A stretch of DNA of 64,000 nt, taken from the NCBI RefSeq assembly GCF_008642375.1, contig NZ_CP029194.1:5068501-5132500 (forward strand). The letters are read 5' to 3'. Each line of letters opens with the position of its first letter. The first letter of the stretch is position 1. The notes below the pieces were generated by a model that ran no database searches, had not been told where the DNA came from, and was given only the letters and a program-made list of their open reading frames with translations. The stretch comes from Streptomyces venezuelae (lineage in GTDB: Bacteria > Actinomycetota > Actinomycetes > Streptomycetales > Streptomycetaceae). Of this stretch, positions 40,294-47,983 are shown in pieces. Made by a program: the position numbers and the translations under genes.

Positions 40294-42741
40294 ATGTCTG
40301 AGATCCGCCCCCGAGCGGTGCGCATGACCTGCCTGCTCGTCACCGCCACCGCCGTCGCCGCGAGCCTGGTCTCGGCCGGCTCCGCCCAGGCCCTCGTGGG
40401 CCCCGAATCCGGTGCCGGCACGCACGCCTACGCCGCGATGCTGAGCGTCGGCGACGAGCCCGGCAGCCGTGCCTGCACCGCCACGCTGGTGAGCGCGCGC
40501 TGGGTCCTGACCGCCGCGTCCTGCCTGGCCGCCACGCCCGGTGAGGCCGTCAAGGCCGGGGAGCCCGCCGCGCGGACCACCGCCACCTTCGCCGGGGGCC
40601 AGACCCGCCGGATCGTGGAGGTCTCCGCGAGCGCCGCCGACCGCGATCTGGTCCTGGCCCGCCTGGCCTCCCCCGTCACCGACATCGCCCCCGTCAAGCG
40701 GGCCACCGGCGCTCCGGCGATCGGGGCCGAGCTGACGGCGGCGGGGTTTGGGCGGACGAAGACGGAGTGGGTCCCGGAGAAGCTGCACACCGGCACCTTC
40801 ACCACCGATTCCAGCACCTCCACCACCCTGGCCGTCACCGGCAAGGGCACCGACGTCCTGTGCAAGGGCGACACCGGCGGACCGCTCCTCAACGCCGCCG
40901 GCGAACTCGTCGCCATCAACTCCCGCTCCTGGCAGGGCGGCTGCCTGGGCGAGACGGAGACCCGTACGGGAGCGGTCTCCGCCCGCACCGACAACGTCGG
41001 CCAGTGGATCGACCAGGTCGTCGCCCCGCGCAACGGAGGTCAGGTCACCCTGCTCGCCGGGGGCGGCGGGACGATGTGGTCGCAGTCCGGGGACCTCGGC
41101 TACGGCGAGTTCGGGTCGTCCTGGGGGAAGGTGGACGGGCTTGACGTCTCCCGGGTGAGCACGGTCCGCCACGGCGACGTGATCCGCGCGTACGCCATCG
41201 CAGGCGGCCGGGTCTACGGCCAGGACTTCGAGACCGGTACCGGCAGGTGGTCGGGCTGGGGCGAGGTCCCGGGCGGCGCCGCGGGCGCCAAGGACGTCAC
41301 CGCCGCGCTCGTCGGCGACACCGTCCACGTACTGATCGTCGGCTCGGAGGGCAACCTGTACGCCCAGGCCGCCGACTACCGGGCCGGACGCTGGAACGAC
41401 ACCTGGTCCGCCGTCGGGGCCACCGGGCTCTCCCACATCACCAGCGCCGTCTCCGGCACGACGGTTCGGGTCCAGGGCATCGGGGGCGGCGAGGTCTACG
41501 GCCGCGACTTCGACACCCGGACCGGCAAGTGGACCGCGTGGGGCGCCGTCCCGGGCGGCGCCGGCGGCGCCGTGGACATCGCTTCCAGCACCATCGGCAA
41601 CAACGTCCACGTGCAGATCATCGGCTCCGACGGCGCGATCTGGACCCAGTTCGGCGACTACGACGCCGGCCGCTGGAACGAGACGTGGCGCAAGGTGGGC
41701 GGCTCCGACCTCACGCGCATCACCAGCGTCCCGTCCGGGGAATCCGTCGAGCTCTACGCCGTCGGCGCCGGTGGAAGGATCACCAACGCGGCGCTGAACG
41801 CGGCCACCGACGACTGGAGCGCGTTCGAGGAGATCCAGGGCAGCCTCTCCGGCGCCGCGGACGTGAGCGCCGCCGTCTCCGTCGCGCCATCCGCGGTGAC
41901 GCTGGGCGCGGCCGCGGGCAGCACGATGTTCGCCCAGAGCGGCAACCTGGCCACCGGAGCCTTCGGCGCCCGGTGGAACGACATCGGCGGCGCGCCGATC
42001 ACCTCGCTCACCGGCGTCGCCCACGGCGCCATCGTCCGCTACGTCGGTGTCGCGGGCGGCAAGGTCTACGACCGTGAGTACGACCCGCGGACCGGCACCT
42101 GGGCCGACTGGTACGAGATCCCCGGCGGCGCGGGCGGCGTCAAGGACGTGTCCGCCAGCATGATCGACAACGTCCTGTACGTGCAGATCATCGGCTCCGG
42201 CGGCGACCTCCACACCCAGGTCGGCAACTACAACACCGGGCGCTGGAACGACACCTGGACCCCGGTGAGCGGTGTCACCGGCCTGACCCGGCTCACCAGT
42301 GTGAAGGCGGGCCGGTTCGTCCGCCTCTACGGGATCGCGGGCGGCAAGGCCTACGGGCGCGACCTCGACACCCGCAACGGCACCTGGACCGTCTGGGGCG
42401 AGATCCCCGGCTCCCTCGCCGACGCCAAGGACATCGCGGCCGCGCGCGTCGGGGAGACCGTCCAGGTCCAGGCCGTCGGCTCCGACGGAGCCCTGTACAA
42501 CCAGAGCGCCGACTACCTCGCCGGGATGTGGAAGCCGTCCTGGACCCGGATCGGCGGCAGCGGTCTGACCCGCGTCACCAGCGTCTCCGCCGCCGGCAAC
42601 GTCCACGTCTACGCCACCGGAACCGACGGCGCGGTCCGGAATGTCACCCTCGAAGCCGTGACGGGCGGCTGGGCCTCCTGGCGCGAGGTCCCGGGCGCCC
42701 TCACCGGCCCCGCCGACCTCGCCGCCGTCACGACCAGGTAG
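40294..42741 (+). CDS. Secreted trypsin-fold pseudoprotease with extended beta-propeller-like repeats (2)
   Basis: An 815-residue protein starting at ATG 40294 (GAAGGAAA upstream), with a signal peptide ending near SAGSAQA. The S1-like domain again has AASC instead of AAHC and GDTGG instead of GDSGG, with DRDLVLARL conserved. From residue 255 on there are about ten repeats of the type VYGRDFDTRTGKWTAWGxVPGG alternating with VQIIGSDGxIxTQxGDYxxGRWNxTW, probably two propellers or a long lectin-like array. It resembles the preceding gene in the first 240 residues but has a different repeat type, so the same dead protease module has been joined to two different binding modules. Confidence 0.82.
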   Translation: MSEIRPRAVRMTCLLVTATAVAASLVSAGSAQALVGPESGAGTHAYAAMLSVGDEPGSRACTATLVSARWVLTAASCLAATPGEAVKAGEPAARTTATFAGGQTRRIVEVSASAADRDLVLARLASPVTDIAPVKRATGAPAIGAELTAAGFGRTKTEWVPEKLHTGTFTTDSSTSTTLAVTGKGTDVLCKGDTGGPLLNAAGELVAINSRSWQGGCLGETETRTGAVSARTDNVGQWIDQVVAPRNGGQVTLLAGGGGTMWSQSGDLGYGEFGSSWGKVDGLDVSRVSTVRHGDVIRAYAIAGGRVYGQDFETGTGRWSGWGEVPGGAAGAKDVTAALVGDTVHVLIVGSEGNLYAQAADYRAGRWNDTWSAVGATGLSHITSAVSGTTVRVQGIGGGEVYGRDFDTRTGKWTAWGAVPGGAGGAVDIASSTIGNNVHVQIIGSDGAIWTQFGDYDAGRWNETWRKVGGSDLTRITSVPSGESVELYAVGAGGRITNAALNAATDDWSAFEEIQGSLSGAADVSAAVSVAPSAVTLGAAAGSTMFAQSGNLATGAFGARWNDIGGAPITSLTGVAHGAIVRYVGVAGGKVYDREYDPRTGTWADWYEIPGGAGGVKDVSASMIDNVLYVQIIGSGGDLHTQVGNYNTGRWNDTWTPVSGVTGLTRLTSVKAGRFVRLYGIAGGKAYGRDLDTRNGTWTVWGEIPGSLADAKDIAAARVGETVQVQAVGSDGALYNQSADYLAGMWKPSWTRIGGSGLTRVTSVSAAGNVHVYATGTDGAVRNVTLEAVTGGWASWREVPGALTGPADLAAVTTR
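40773..40912 (+). repeat. 140-bp tract identical to 38980-39119
   Basis: Second copy of the identical tract in the pseudoprotease domain. Mismatches at 40772 and 40913 bound it. The pattern is typical of gene conversion between tandem paralogues. Confidence 0.85.
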
Positions 42742-42755
42742 CACCCCGTACCGCC

Positions 42756-42799
42756 GGCCCCGCCCCTCATCAGGTCCCGTCCTGATGAGGGACGGGGCC
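42756..42799 (+). terminator. Terminator after pseudoprotease 2
   Basis: A 19-bp stem with one mismatch (42756-42774 with 42781-42799) around a TCCCGT loop starts 14 bp after the stop, closing the secreted-protein gene series. Confidence 0.75.
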
Positions 42800-42848
42800 C
42801 GTCGCGTTGTACCCGGCCGTGCAGCGGGCCGATTTCCCTCATCCGTGG

Positions 42849-42878
42849 TTGATGACGTCAAGCTGCAGTCGTTAAAGT
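42849..42878 (+). promoter_or_regulatory. Candidate promoter of the XRE regulator
   Basis: TTGATG (42849-42854) and TAAAGT (42873-42878) are 18 bp apart in an AT-rich patch. GACGTCAAG and GACGTTCAAG flank the -10 region as near repeats and could be an autoregulatory operator. Confidence 0.4.
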
Positions 42879-42934
42879 TTGACGTTCAAGTACGCCTTGG
42901 CCGAGGAGCCGGTACAGTGAGTCGGGGAGCAGGG

Positions 42935-43636
42935 ATGAGTGACAGGTTCACCGCGGACCCCGCCGGGACGGCTCGCCGCATCACCTCCCTGCTCGAGCGG
43001 GCCGGGCTCGAGCCCGAGGACGTGCTCCGCGTGGAGGGCGAGGGCGGGCTCGCCTACGCCTCCGGGCTGGCCGAGGAGGAGGTGCGGGGGCTGCTGCGCG
43101 GCGAGTTGCCGCAGAGCGACGACGGCGGCGCGGACCCGGTCGAGGAGCGGCACAGCCGGGTGGTCGCCCGGATCGTCTTCCTGCGCCGCACCCGGCTCCG
43201 GACCGCCCCCGACGGCCAGCGGCGCACCCACTCGCTGGCGGAGATCGCGGCGGGCGCGGGGACGAGTGCCCAGTGGCTCGACAAGATGATCAAGACGGGG
43301 AAGGCGCCCAACCTCGATCACGCGGCCGGCATCGCGCGCTTCTTCGGCGAGAGCATCGAATTCCTGGTCGCTCCCCCCGCCGAGGCGCTCGACCGGGTGC
43401 TCCAGCTGATCCACAAGGACCTGCTGGAGCGCACCGTCGCCCGCCAGGACGAGGACATCCAGCGCCTCAGGGACTCCGGCCCCTCCGGTTCCCCCGGTGC
43501 CGATCTCGGCGTCGTCGGCTACGCCGCGCGTGCACTCGCCGATGTGCCGGACGACACCGCGCAGCCCATCATCGCGCTCATCGAGTCCATCGCCCGCCGT
43601 TCGCGCGAGGAGCGCGCCAGGGAGGGCGGCGCCTGA
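42935..43636 (+). CDS. XRE-family helix-turn-helix regulator
   Basis: A 233-residue cytoplasmic protein starting at ATG 42935 (GGGGAGCAGGG upstream). Residues 95-145 form the DNA-binding helix-turn-helix (SLAEIAAGAGTSAQWLDKMI, then APNLDHAAGIARFFGESIEF). The N-terminal 80 residues are acidic and the C-terminal part is helical. It precedes an ImmA/IrrE-type metallopeptidase and a DUF6545 membrane protein, a recurring actinobacterial gene trio. In ImmA/ImmR systems the peptidase cleaves the XRE repressor; by analogy this protein may be the substrate. Confidence 0.8.
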   Translation: MSDRFTADPAGTARRITSLLERAGLEPEDVLRVEGEGGLAYASGLAEEEVRGLLRGELPQSDDGGADPVEERHSRVVARIVFLRRTRLRTAPDGQRRTHSLAEIAAGAGTSAQWLDKMIKTGKAPNLDHAAGIARFFGESIEFLVAPPAEALDRVLQLIHKDLLERTVARQDEDIQRLRDSGPSGSPGADLGVVGYAARALADVPDDTAQPIIALIESIARRSREERAREGGA

Positions 43637-43763
43637 GACGCCCACCAGCCGGGCGTTCCGGCCCCGTGCAGTCCGCGCCCCCGCCCCGCGGTCGTCCGCC
43701 GCGCGCCCTGCACCCGCGCCGGTAAAACGGCCTCTGGCCAGGCACGATGGGGGTCCGGCACAG

Positions 43764-43792
43764 TTGCTAGCGCGCACGTGAGTGGATACTGT
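43764..43792 (+). promoter_or_regulatory. Candidate promoter of the metallopeptidase gene
   Basis: TTGCTA (43764-43769) and TACTGT (43787-43792) are 17 bp apart in the 284-bp gap after the XRE gene. I see no gene in that gap. The promoter implies that the peptidase and membrane protein genes can be transcribed apart from the regulator. Confidence 0.4.
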
Positions 43793-43920
43793 CGCGGACG
43801 GGCGAGGGCCGGTCCTCAGGGGCGGTCCGTCTCGGACGCCGAGCGGCAGTCACTGACCAGGTGCCGCACGCGCGTTCAAGAGTTCGTTGAGCGGTGCACC
43901 GGCTTGGGGGGCGTGTCCGG

Positions 43921-44478
43921 GTGGGGGGAGACATATGGGGCGCGATAGGCGTATCCCGGAAGATGAAGCGTCATCGCGACGATCTGTTCGCCGGGACGGC
44001 GCGCCCGGCCGGGCAGGAACCGCACGAGTTGCTGCGGGCGATCTGCGCCTACGTGACCGAGAGCGGCGGGCGTGAGGTCCGGCTGATGCTGGAGCCGTTC
44101 CCGCCCGACACGGTCAGTGGGCTCTGGCTCGACCTGGGCGACCACGAGGTGATCGCGGTGGAGAAGAACACTCTGCCGTTCCATCAGATGGTGATCCTCG
44201 GGCACGAGTTGTGGCATCGCAAGGAGGGCCGTTGCGGGAAGTCCGGCAGCCCGGCCGGCGGGGCCGCGGCCGCCCGCATGCTCGGGGACGGGTGGACCCT
44301 CGCCGAGGCGTGCGCGCACGTCGCGGCGCGCACCGACCACAGCGTCGCCGAGGAGCGGCGTGCGGAGGAGTTCGGCCGTCTGCTGGCGGCGAAGTTCCGG
44401 CCTTTCCTGATCGGCGCGCGCGGCGGCACGTCCCAGGGCGACGCGGCGGGCCGCATCTGGGCCTCCCTGGCGGGCTGA
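43921..44478 (+). CDS. ImmA/IrrE-type metallopeptidase-like protein
   Basis: A protein of about 185 residues with the zinc-binding motif GHELWHRKEG (HExxH, first His about residue 95) in the setting VIAVEKNTLPFHQMVILGHE seen in ImmA/IrrE and toxin-like proteins beside XRE regulators. The C-terminal half is helical (EERRAEEFGRLLAAKF). Start choice is uncertain: GTG 43921 has a G-rich stretch about 9 nt upstream, ATG 43963 lacks spacing for a ribosome binding site, and GTG 43894 is also open. The stop overlaps the next ATG by one base, so the DUF6545 gene is coupled. Confidence 0.72.
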   Translation: MGGDIWGAIGVSRKMKRHRDDLFAGTARPAGQEPHELLRAICAYVTESGGREVRLMLEPFPPDTVSGLWLDLGDHEVIAVEKNTLPFHQMVILGHELWHRKEGRCGKSGSPAGGAAAARMLGDGWTLAEACAHVAARTDHSVAEERRAEEFGRLLAAKFRPFLIGARGGTSQGDAAGRIWASLAG

Positions 44479-45716
44479 TGGCGCCGGACGGAGTCGACTA
44501 CTACGTTCCCGCCGCCGCGTTGGGTGCCGCCCTGCTGGCGAGGCTGCCCGGGCTCATGCGCGGCCGGCCCAGCCCGACGGTCCTGACGGTGAACGCCCTG
44601 TTGTTCCTGCCCTGTGTGGGTTTCATCCTGTCCGCCCCGCCCACCGTCACCGCCGTCAACCGGTTCACCGGCATCAGCAATCTGTCGGCCCTCCTCGTCC
44701 ACTGCGTCATGACCGCCTACGCGTGCGTGACCCTGGTGCTGCTGAGCTACTGGAAGGCGAAACCGGAGGACGAGGCCCGTACGCGTCGGCAGGTGCGGGC
44801 CTGGTGGACCGGCTGCTGCGCCGTGGTCGCGGCGCTGGTGGTCCTCTTCGCTCTGGGCGACGTCCCGGTGGAGCAGCCGCGGAACTTCGACACGTACTAC
44901 GCCACGACCCCGTACATCAGCGGGATGCTCGTGCTCTACCTGGTCGCGTACGTCGTGGCCGGCGTGGCCATGGCCCTCGTGTGCGGGGACTGGATGCTGG
45001 AGATCGGCGGAAGGGCAGGGCGCGGGGCGAGGACGACGGTCGACCGGTTCCTGTGGATCGGGCTGCTCGTCCTGGTGACCGGGGCGGTGGGCAACATCGT
45101 CTTCGGCTCGTTCAAGCTGACCGCCATCGCCGCCCGTTGGGCGGGCCGGGACTGGGACGCCCTGAACGAGAGCCTGTCCCCCTTCATGACGGTGTGCGGG
45201 ATGGTGGTCGGCCTCGGGCTCCTGGTGCCGGTGTACGGCCCCGGGGTGGTCGACCGCGTGTGGCGTCCTCTGCTCGCCGTCAGCGCCCTGCGGCCCCTGT
45301 GGCGACTGACCCGCCGCTCGCGGCCCACCGCCGGGAACGGGGCGTTCCCCTCCCCGCCCTGGTACGCCGGACCCGAACAGGTCCTGCTCTACCGGATGAC
45401 CGCCATCCACGACTGGATGCTCGACCTGTGTGCCTACTGCACGGACGAGATCCGCGAGCAGTCCTACCGGCGGGCGAAGGGGGCCGGGGCGCCGGAACGC
45501 GAAGCCGTAGCCATCGGGCTCGCGGCCATGTACGTGGCGGCGGCCGAAGCCCGCGCCCGTGAGTCGTCGCCCTCGGCGGAGCGATGCGTGCCCGCGATGG
45601 TCGCCGTGTGCTCGGCGGAGCGGGAGGACCGTGACCTCCTGGTCTCGATCTCCCGCGCCCTGGCGGCACACTCCGCGGACGATGGCGGTCGGCCGGTGTC
45701 CGCGGTCGGCCGGTGA
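44478..45716 (+). CDS. MAB_1171c/DUF6545 family membrane protein
   Basis: A 412-residue protein with about seven hydrophobic helices in the first 270 residues (for example YVPAAALGAALLARLPGLM and MLVLYLVAYVVAGVAMALV) and a soluble C-terminal domain of about 150 residues starting near LLYRMTAIHDWMLDL. I recognise the MAB_1171c family, called a putative transporter, with no proven function. The C-terminal domain has a conserved-looking YRMxxIxDxxLxLxxY motif. It begins directly at the metallopeptidase stop, which points to a membrane partner or sensor for that protein. Confidence 0.78.
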   Translation: MAPDGVDYYVPAAALGAALLARLPGLMRGRPSPTVLTVNALLFLPCVGFILSAPPTVTAVNRFTGISNLSALLVHCVMTAYACVTLVLLSYWKAKPEDEARTRRQVRAWWTGCCAVVAALVVLFALGDVPVEQPRNFDTYYATTPYISGMLVLYLVAYVVAGVAMALVCGDWMLEIGGRAGRGARTTVDRFLWIGLLVLVTGAVGNIVFGSFKLTAIAARWAGRDWDALNESLSPFMTVCGMVVGLGLLVPVYGPGVVDRVWRPLLAVSALRPLWRLTRRSRPTAGNGAFPSPPWYAGPEQVLLYRMTAIHDWMLDLCAYCTDEIREQSYRRAKGAGAPEREAVAIGLAAMYVAAAEARARESSPSAERCVPAMVAVCSAEREDRDLLVSISRALAAHSADDGGRPVSAVGR

Positions 45717-45796
45717 GAGTGGTCGGCTTGAATCCGGGGCGAGGGCGGCCCCTGGAGGACCGGCTCCGGCTCTGAACGGGCGCGCGCGACGGCGCG

Positions 45797-46276
45797 TCAG
45801 GCCAGCGGCTTCGCGAAGCAGCGGCTGTTGGGGTAGTCGCGGTAGTGGCCGAACTTCGTGCAGGGTTCGTAGCCGCTGGAGGTGTAGAGGGCTATGGCCT
45901 CCGGCTGGGCCGTGCCCGTCTCCAGGACCATGCGGATGCGGCCGGCCGCGCGGGCGTCGGATTCGAGGGTGGCGAGGACGCGGCGGGCCAGGCCCAGGCC
46001 GCGGGCCTCGGGGACCACGTACATGCGCTTCAGTTCGGCGTCGCCGTCCGCGTAGCCCTCGTCGTTCCGGTCCTGGGTGCGCCAGCCGCCCGTGGCGACC
46101 GGGCGGCCCTGCTCGTCGTAGGCGAGGAGGTACAGGCCGAGCGGGGGGACGAACATCGCGGCGTCCAGCGGTGTGACGTCGCCCTCGTCGCCGTAGCGGG
46201 CGGCGTATTCGAGCTGCACCGCGTCGTTGAGTTTGACGGCGTCGGGGTGGTCGAAGGGCGTGGGCTGGATGTTCAT
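45797..46276 (-). CDS. GNAT family N-acetyltransferase
   Basis: A 159-residue acetyltransferase. ELKRMYVVPEARGLGLARRV contains the acetyl-CoA-binding RxxGxA-type loop, and LETGTAQPEAIALYTSSGYE is the usual C-terminal helix and strand. The substrate is unknown. It is divergent from exonuclease III, sharing a 50-bp intergenic region containing a short AT-rich palindrome (GTACATGTA). It converges on the DUF6545 gene. Confidence 0.82.
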   Translation of the reverse strand: MNIQPTPFDHPDAVKLNDAVQLEYAARYGDEGDVTPLDAAMFVPPLGLYLLAYDEQGRPVATGGWRTQDRNDEGYADGDAELKRMYVVPEARGLGLARRVLATLESDARAAGRIRMVLETGTAQPEAIALYTSSGYEPCTKFGHYRDYPNSRCFAKPLA

Positions 46277-46314
46277 GCGAAATATCGTACATGTATGCAG
46301 AGCTGAGGTGTCGG

Positions 46315-46320
46315 TATTCT
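46315..46320 (+). promoter_or_regulatory. Candidate leaderless -10 of the exonuclease III gene
   Basis: TATTCT ends 6 nt before the ATG at 46327. The gap CCCGGG is not a ribosome binding site, so a leaderless transcript is likely. Confidence 0.4.
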
Positions 46321-46326
46321 CCCGGG

Positions 46327-47130
46327 ATGCTCACTGTCACGTCCGTCAATGTCAATGGTCTCCGCGCCGCCGCCAAGAAGGGCTTCGTCGAGTGGCTGGC
46401 CGGCACCTCCGCCGACGCCGTCTGCCTGCAGGAGGTGCGTGCCGAGGAGGCGCAGCTGCCGGAGGAGGTGCGCAGCCCCGAGGGCTGGTTCACCGCCCAC
46501 GCGCCCGCCGCCGCCAAGGGCCGCGCCGGAGTCTCCCTCTACACCCGCCGCGAGCCCGACGCCGTGCGTGTCGGCTTCGGGTCGAGCGAGTTCGACGTCA
46601 GCGGGCGGTACATCGAGGCCGACCTGCCCGGCGTGACCGTCGCCAGCCTCTACCTGCCCTCCGGCGAGGTCGGCACCGAGCGCCAGGACGAGAAGTACCG
46701 GTTCATGGGCGAGTTCCTGCCCTATCTGAAGGAGCTCAGGACCCGGGCCGCCGCCGACGGGCGCGAAGTCGTCGTCTGTGGCGACTGGAACATCGCCCAC
46801 CGCGAGGCCGACCTCAAGAACTGGAAGGCCAACAAGAAGAACGCCGGCTTCCTGCCCGAGGAGCGGGAGTGGCTCGGGCGCGTCTTCGAGGACGGCGACG
46901 GCGGGTACGTGGACGTCGTGCGGGCCCTCCATCCCGAGCAGGAGGGGCCCTACTCCTGGTGGTCCTACCGCGGCCGCGCCTTCGACAACGACAGCGGCTG
47001 GCGCATCGACTACCAGGTCGCCACCCCCGGCCTCGCCGCCAAGGCCGTCAAGGCCTACGTCGAGCGCGCCGCCACCCACGCCGAGCGGTGGAGCGACCAC
47101 GCCCCCGTGACCGCGGTCTACGAGCTCTAG
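46327..47130 (+). CDS. xth: Exodeoxyribonuclease III
   Basis: A 267-residue AP endonuclease/exonuclease of the EEP fold, which repairs abasic sites. Motifs in order: TSVNVNGLRAAAKKGF, CLQEVRAEE (catalytic Glu), GVSLYTRRE, VVCGDWNIAHREADLKNWK (catalytic Asp and Asn), YSWWSYRGRAFDNDSGWRID and WSDHAPV with the catalytic His. Length matches E. coli Xth (268). It is a single gene read away from the GNAT gene. Confidence 0.93.
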   Translation: MLTVTSVNVNGLRAAAKKGFVEWLAGTSADAVCLQEVRAEEAQLPEEVRSPEGWFTAHAPAAAKGRAGVSLYTRREPDAVRVGFGSSEFDVSGRYIEADLPGVTVASLYLPSGEVGTERQDEKYRFMGEFLPYLKELRTRAAADGREVVVCGDWNIAHREADLKNWKANKKNAGFLPEEREWLGRVFEDGDGGYVDVVRALHPEQEGPYSWWSYRGRAFDNDSGWRIDYQVATPGLAAKAVKAYVERAATHAERWSDHAPVTAVYEL

Positions 47131-47177
47131 GGGCTTCCCCCTCCGACTTTCCCGCTCGGGATGCCGTGCGGGAAACG

Positions 47178-47852
47178 TCAGGGGGTGTCGCGCAGGCGCC
47201 TGTCGAGCGCCATCGACAGCTCCGCCTCGACGACGCTCTTCGCGAGCGGGCGCAGGCGCCGGACGTCGTCCTCGGCGGCGTGGGCGCGCAGCAGGTCGGT
47301 GAAGAGCTCCGCGAGGGCGTCGGCGTGTTCGCGGACGCGGGCGCCGGCCTCGAGGACCTCGGCGAGCGGGACGCCCTCCCGGACGAGGGCGGCGGAGACG
47401 TCGAGCAGGCGGCGGCTGATGTGGATGATCTCCTCGCCGTCCGTGACGAGGTAGCCGAGGTCGAGGGCGGCCGCGAGGTTCTCGGGGGTGACCTCGCCGG
47501 CGAAGTGGTCGGCGAGCTCCTCGGGGGTGAGGCGGACGGGCTCCTCCTCGGTGGGGGAGCCGAGCGCGAGCATCTCGCGGACGTTCCGGCCGCTCTCGAA
47601 GGCGCTGGTCAGGTCGGCGATGCCGTTGAGGGTGTGGCCGCGCTCCAGGAGGGCGGCGATGGTGCGCAGCCGGGCGAGGTGGTGCTCGTCGTACCAGGCG
47701 ATCCGGCCCTCGCGGCGGGGCGGCGGGATCAGTCCGCGCTCGCGGTAGAAGCGGAGGGTGCGCACGGTGATGCCGGCGGCCGTCGCCAGCTCCTCCATGC
47801 GGTACTCGCGTACGCCGCCGGGGCCCGGTCCTTCGACTGATCCTTCTTCCAC
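47178..47852 (-). CDS. MerR family transcriptional regulator
   Basis: A 224-residue regulator with the MerR winged helix at residues 17-85: YRMEELATAAGITVRTLRFY, then RERGLIPPP and GRIAWYDEHHLARLRTI. The C-terminal 120 residues are a helical effector domain without the Cys ligands of metal sensors. The GTG at 47852 is supported by TAGGCT 7 nt upstream, pointing to a leaderless mRNA. A palindrome lies just upstream of that -10. It is divergent from the monooxygenase/hydrolase/SDR operon, its likely target. Confidence 0.87.
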   Translation of the reverse strand: MEEGSVEGPGPGGVREYRMEELATAAGITVRTLRFYRERGLIPPPRREGRIAWYDEHHLARLRTIAALLERGHTLNGIADLTSAFESGRNVREMLALGSPTEEEPVRLTPEELADHFAGEVTPENLAAALDLGYLVTDGEEIIHISRRLLDVSAALVREGVPLAEVLEAGARVREHADALAELFTDLLRAHAAEDDVRRLRPLAKSVVEAELSMALDRRLRDTP

Positions 47853-47859
47853 GCACGCC

Positions 47860-47881
47860 AGCCTATGTTGTACCGCCGGTA
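47860..47881 (-). promoter_or_regulatory. MerR promoter with operator palindrome
   Basis: On the minus strand TAGGCT (47865 to 47860) is a near-ideal -10, and the 11-bp perfect palindrome TACCGCCGGTA occupies 47871-47881, inside the -35/-10 spacer region where MerR proteins bind. Confidence 0.5.
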
Positions 47882-47983
47882 ACTTTCCCTCGCCGTACCC
47901 CTACCGCTCGGTTTGGAGCTGCTCTACAGTCCCGACTGTGCCAGTGATTGCTGGCGTGATCTGCTGGGCGCGCGGGAGGCGGC

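Noticed and set aside
42785..42934. Longer N-terminus for the XRE regulator from 42785
   Set aside because: It would include the terminator arm of the previous gene and the candidate promoter; the ATG at 42935 has its own ribosome binding site.
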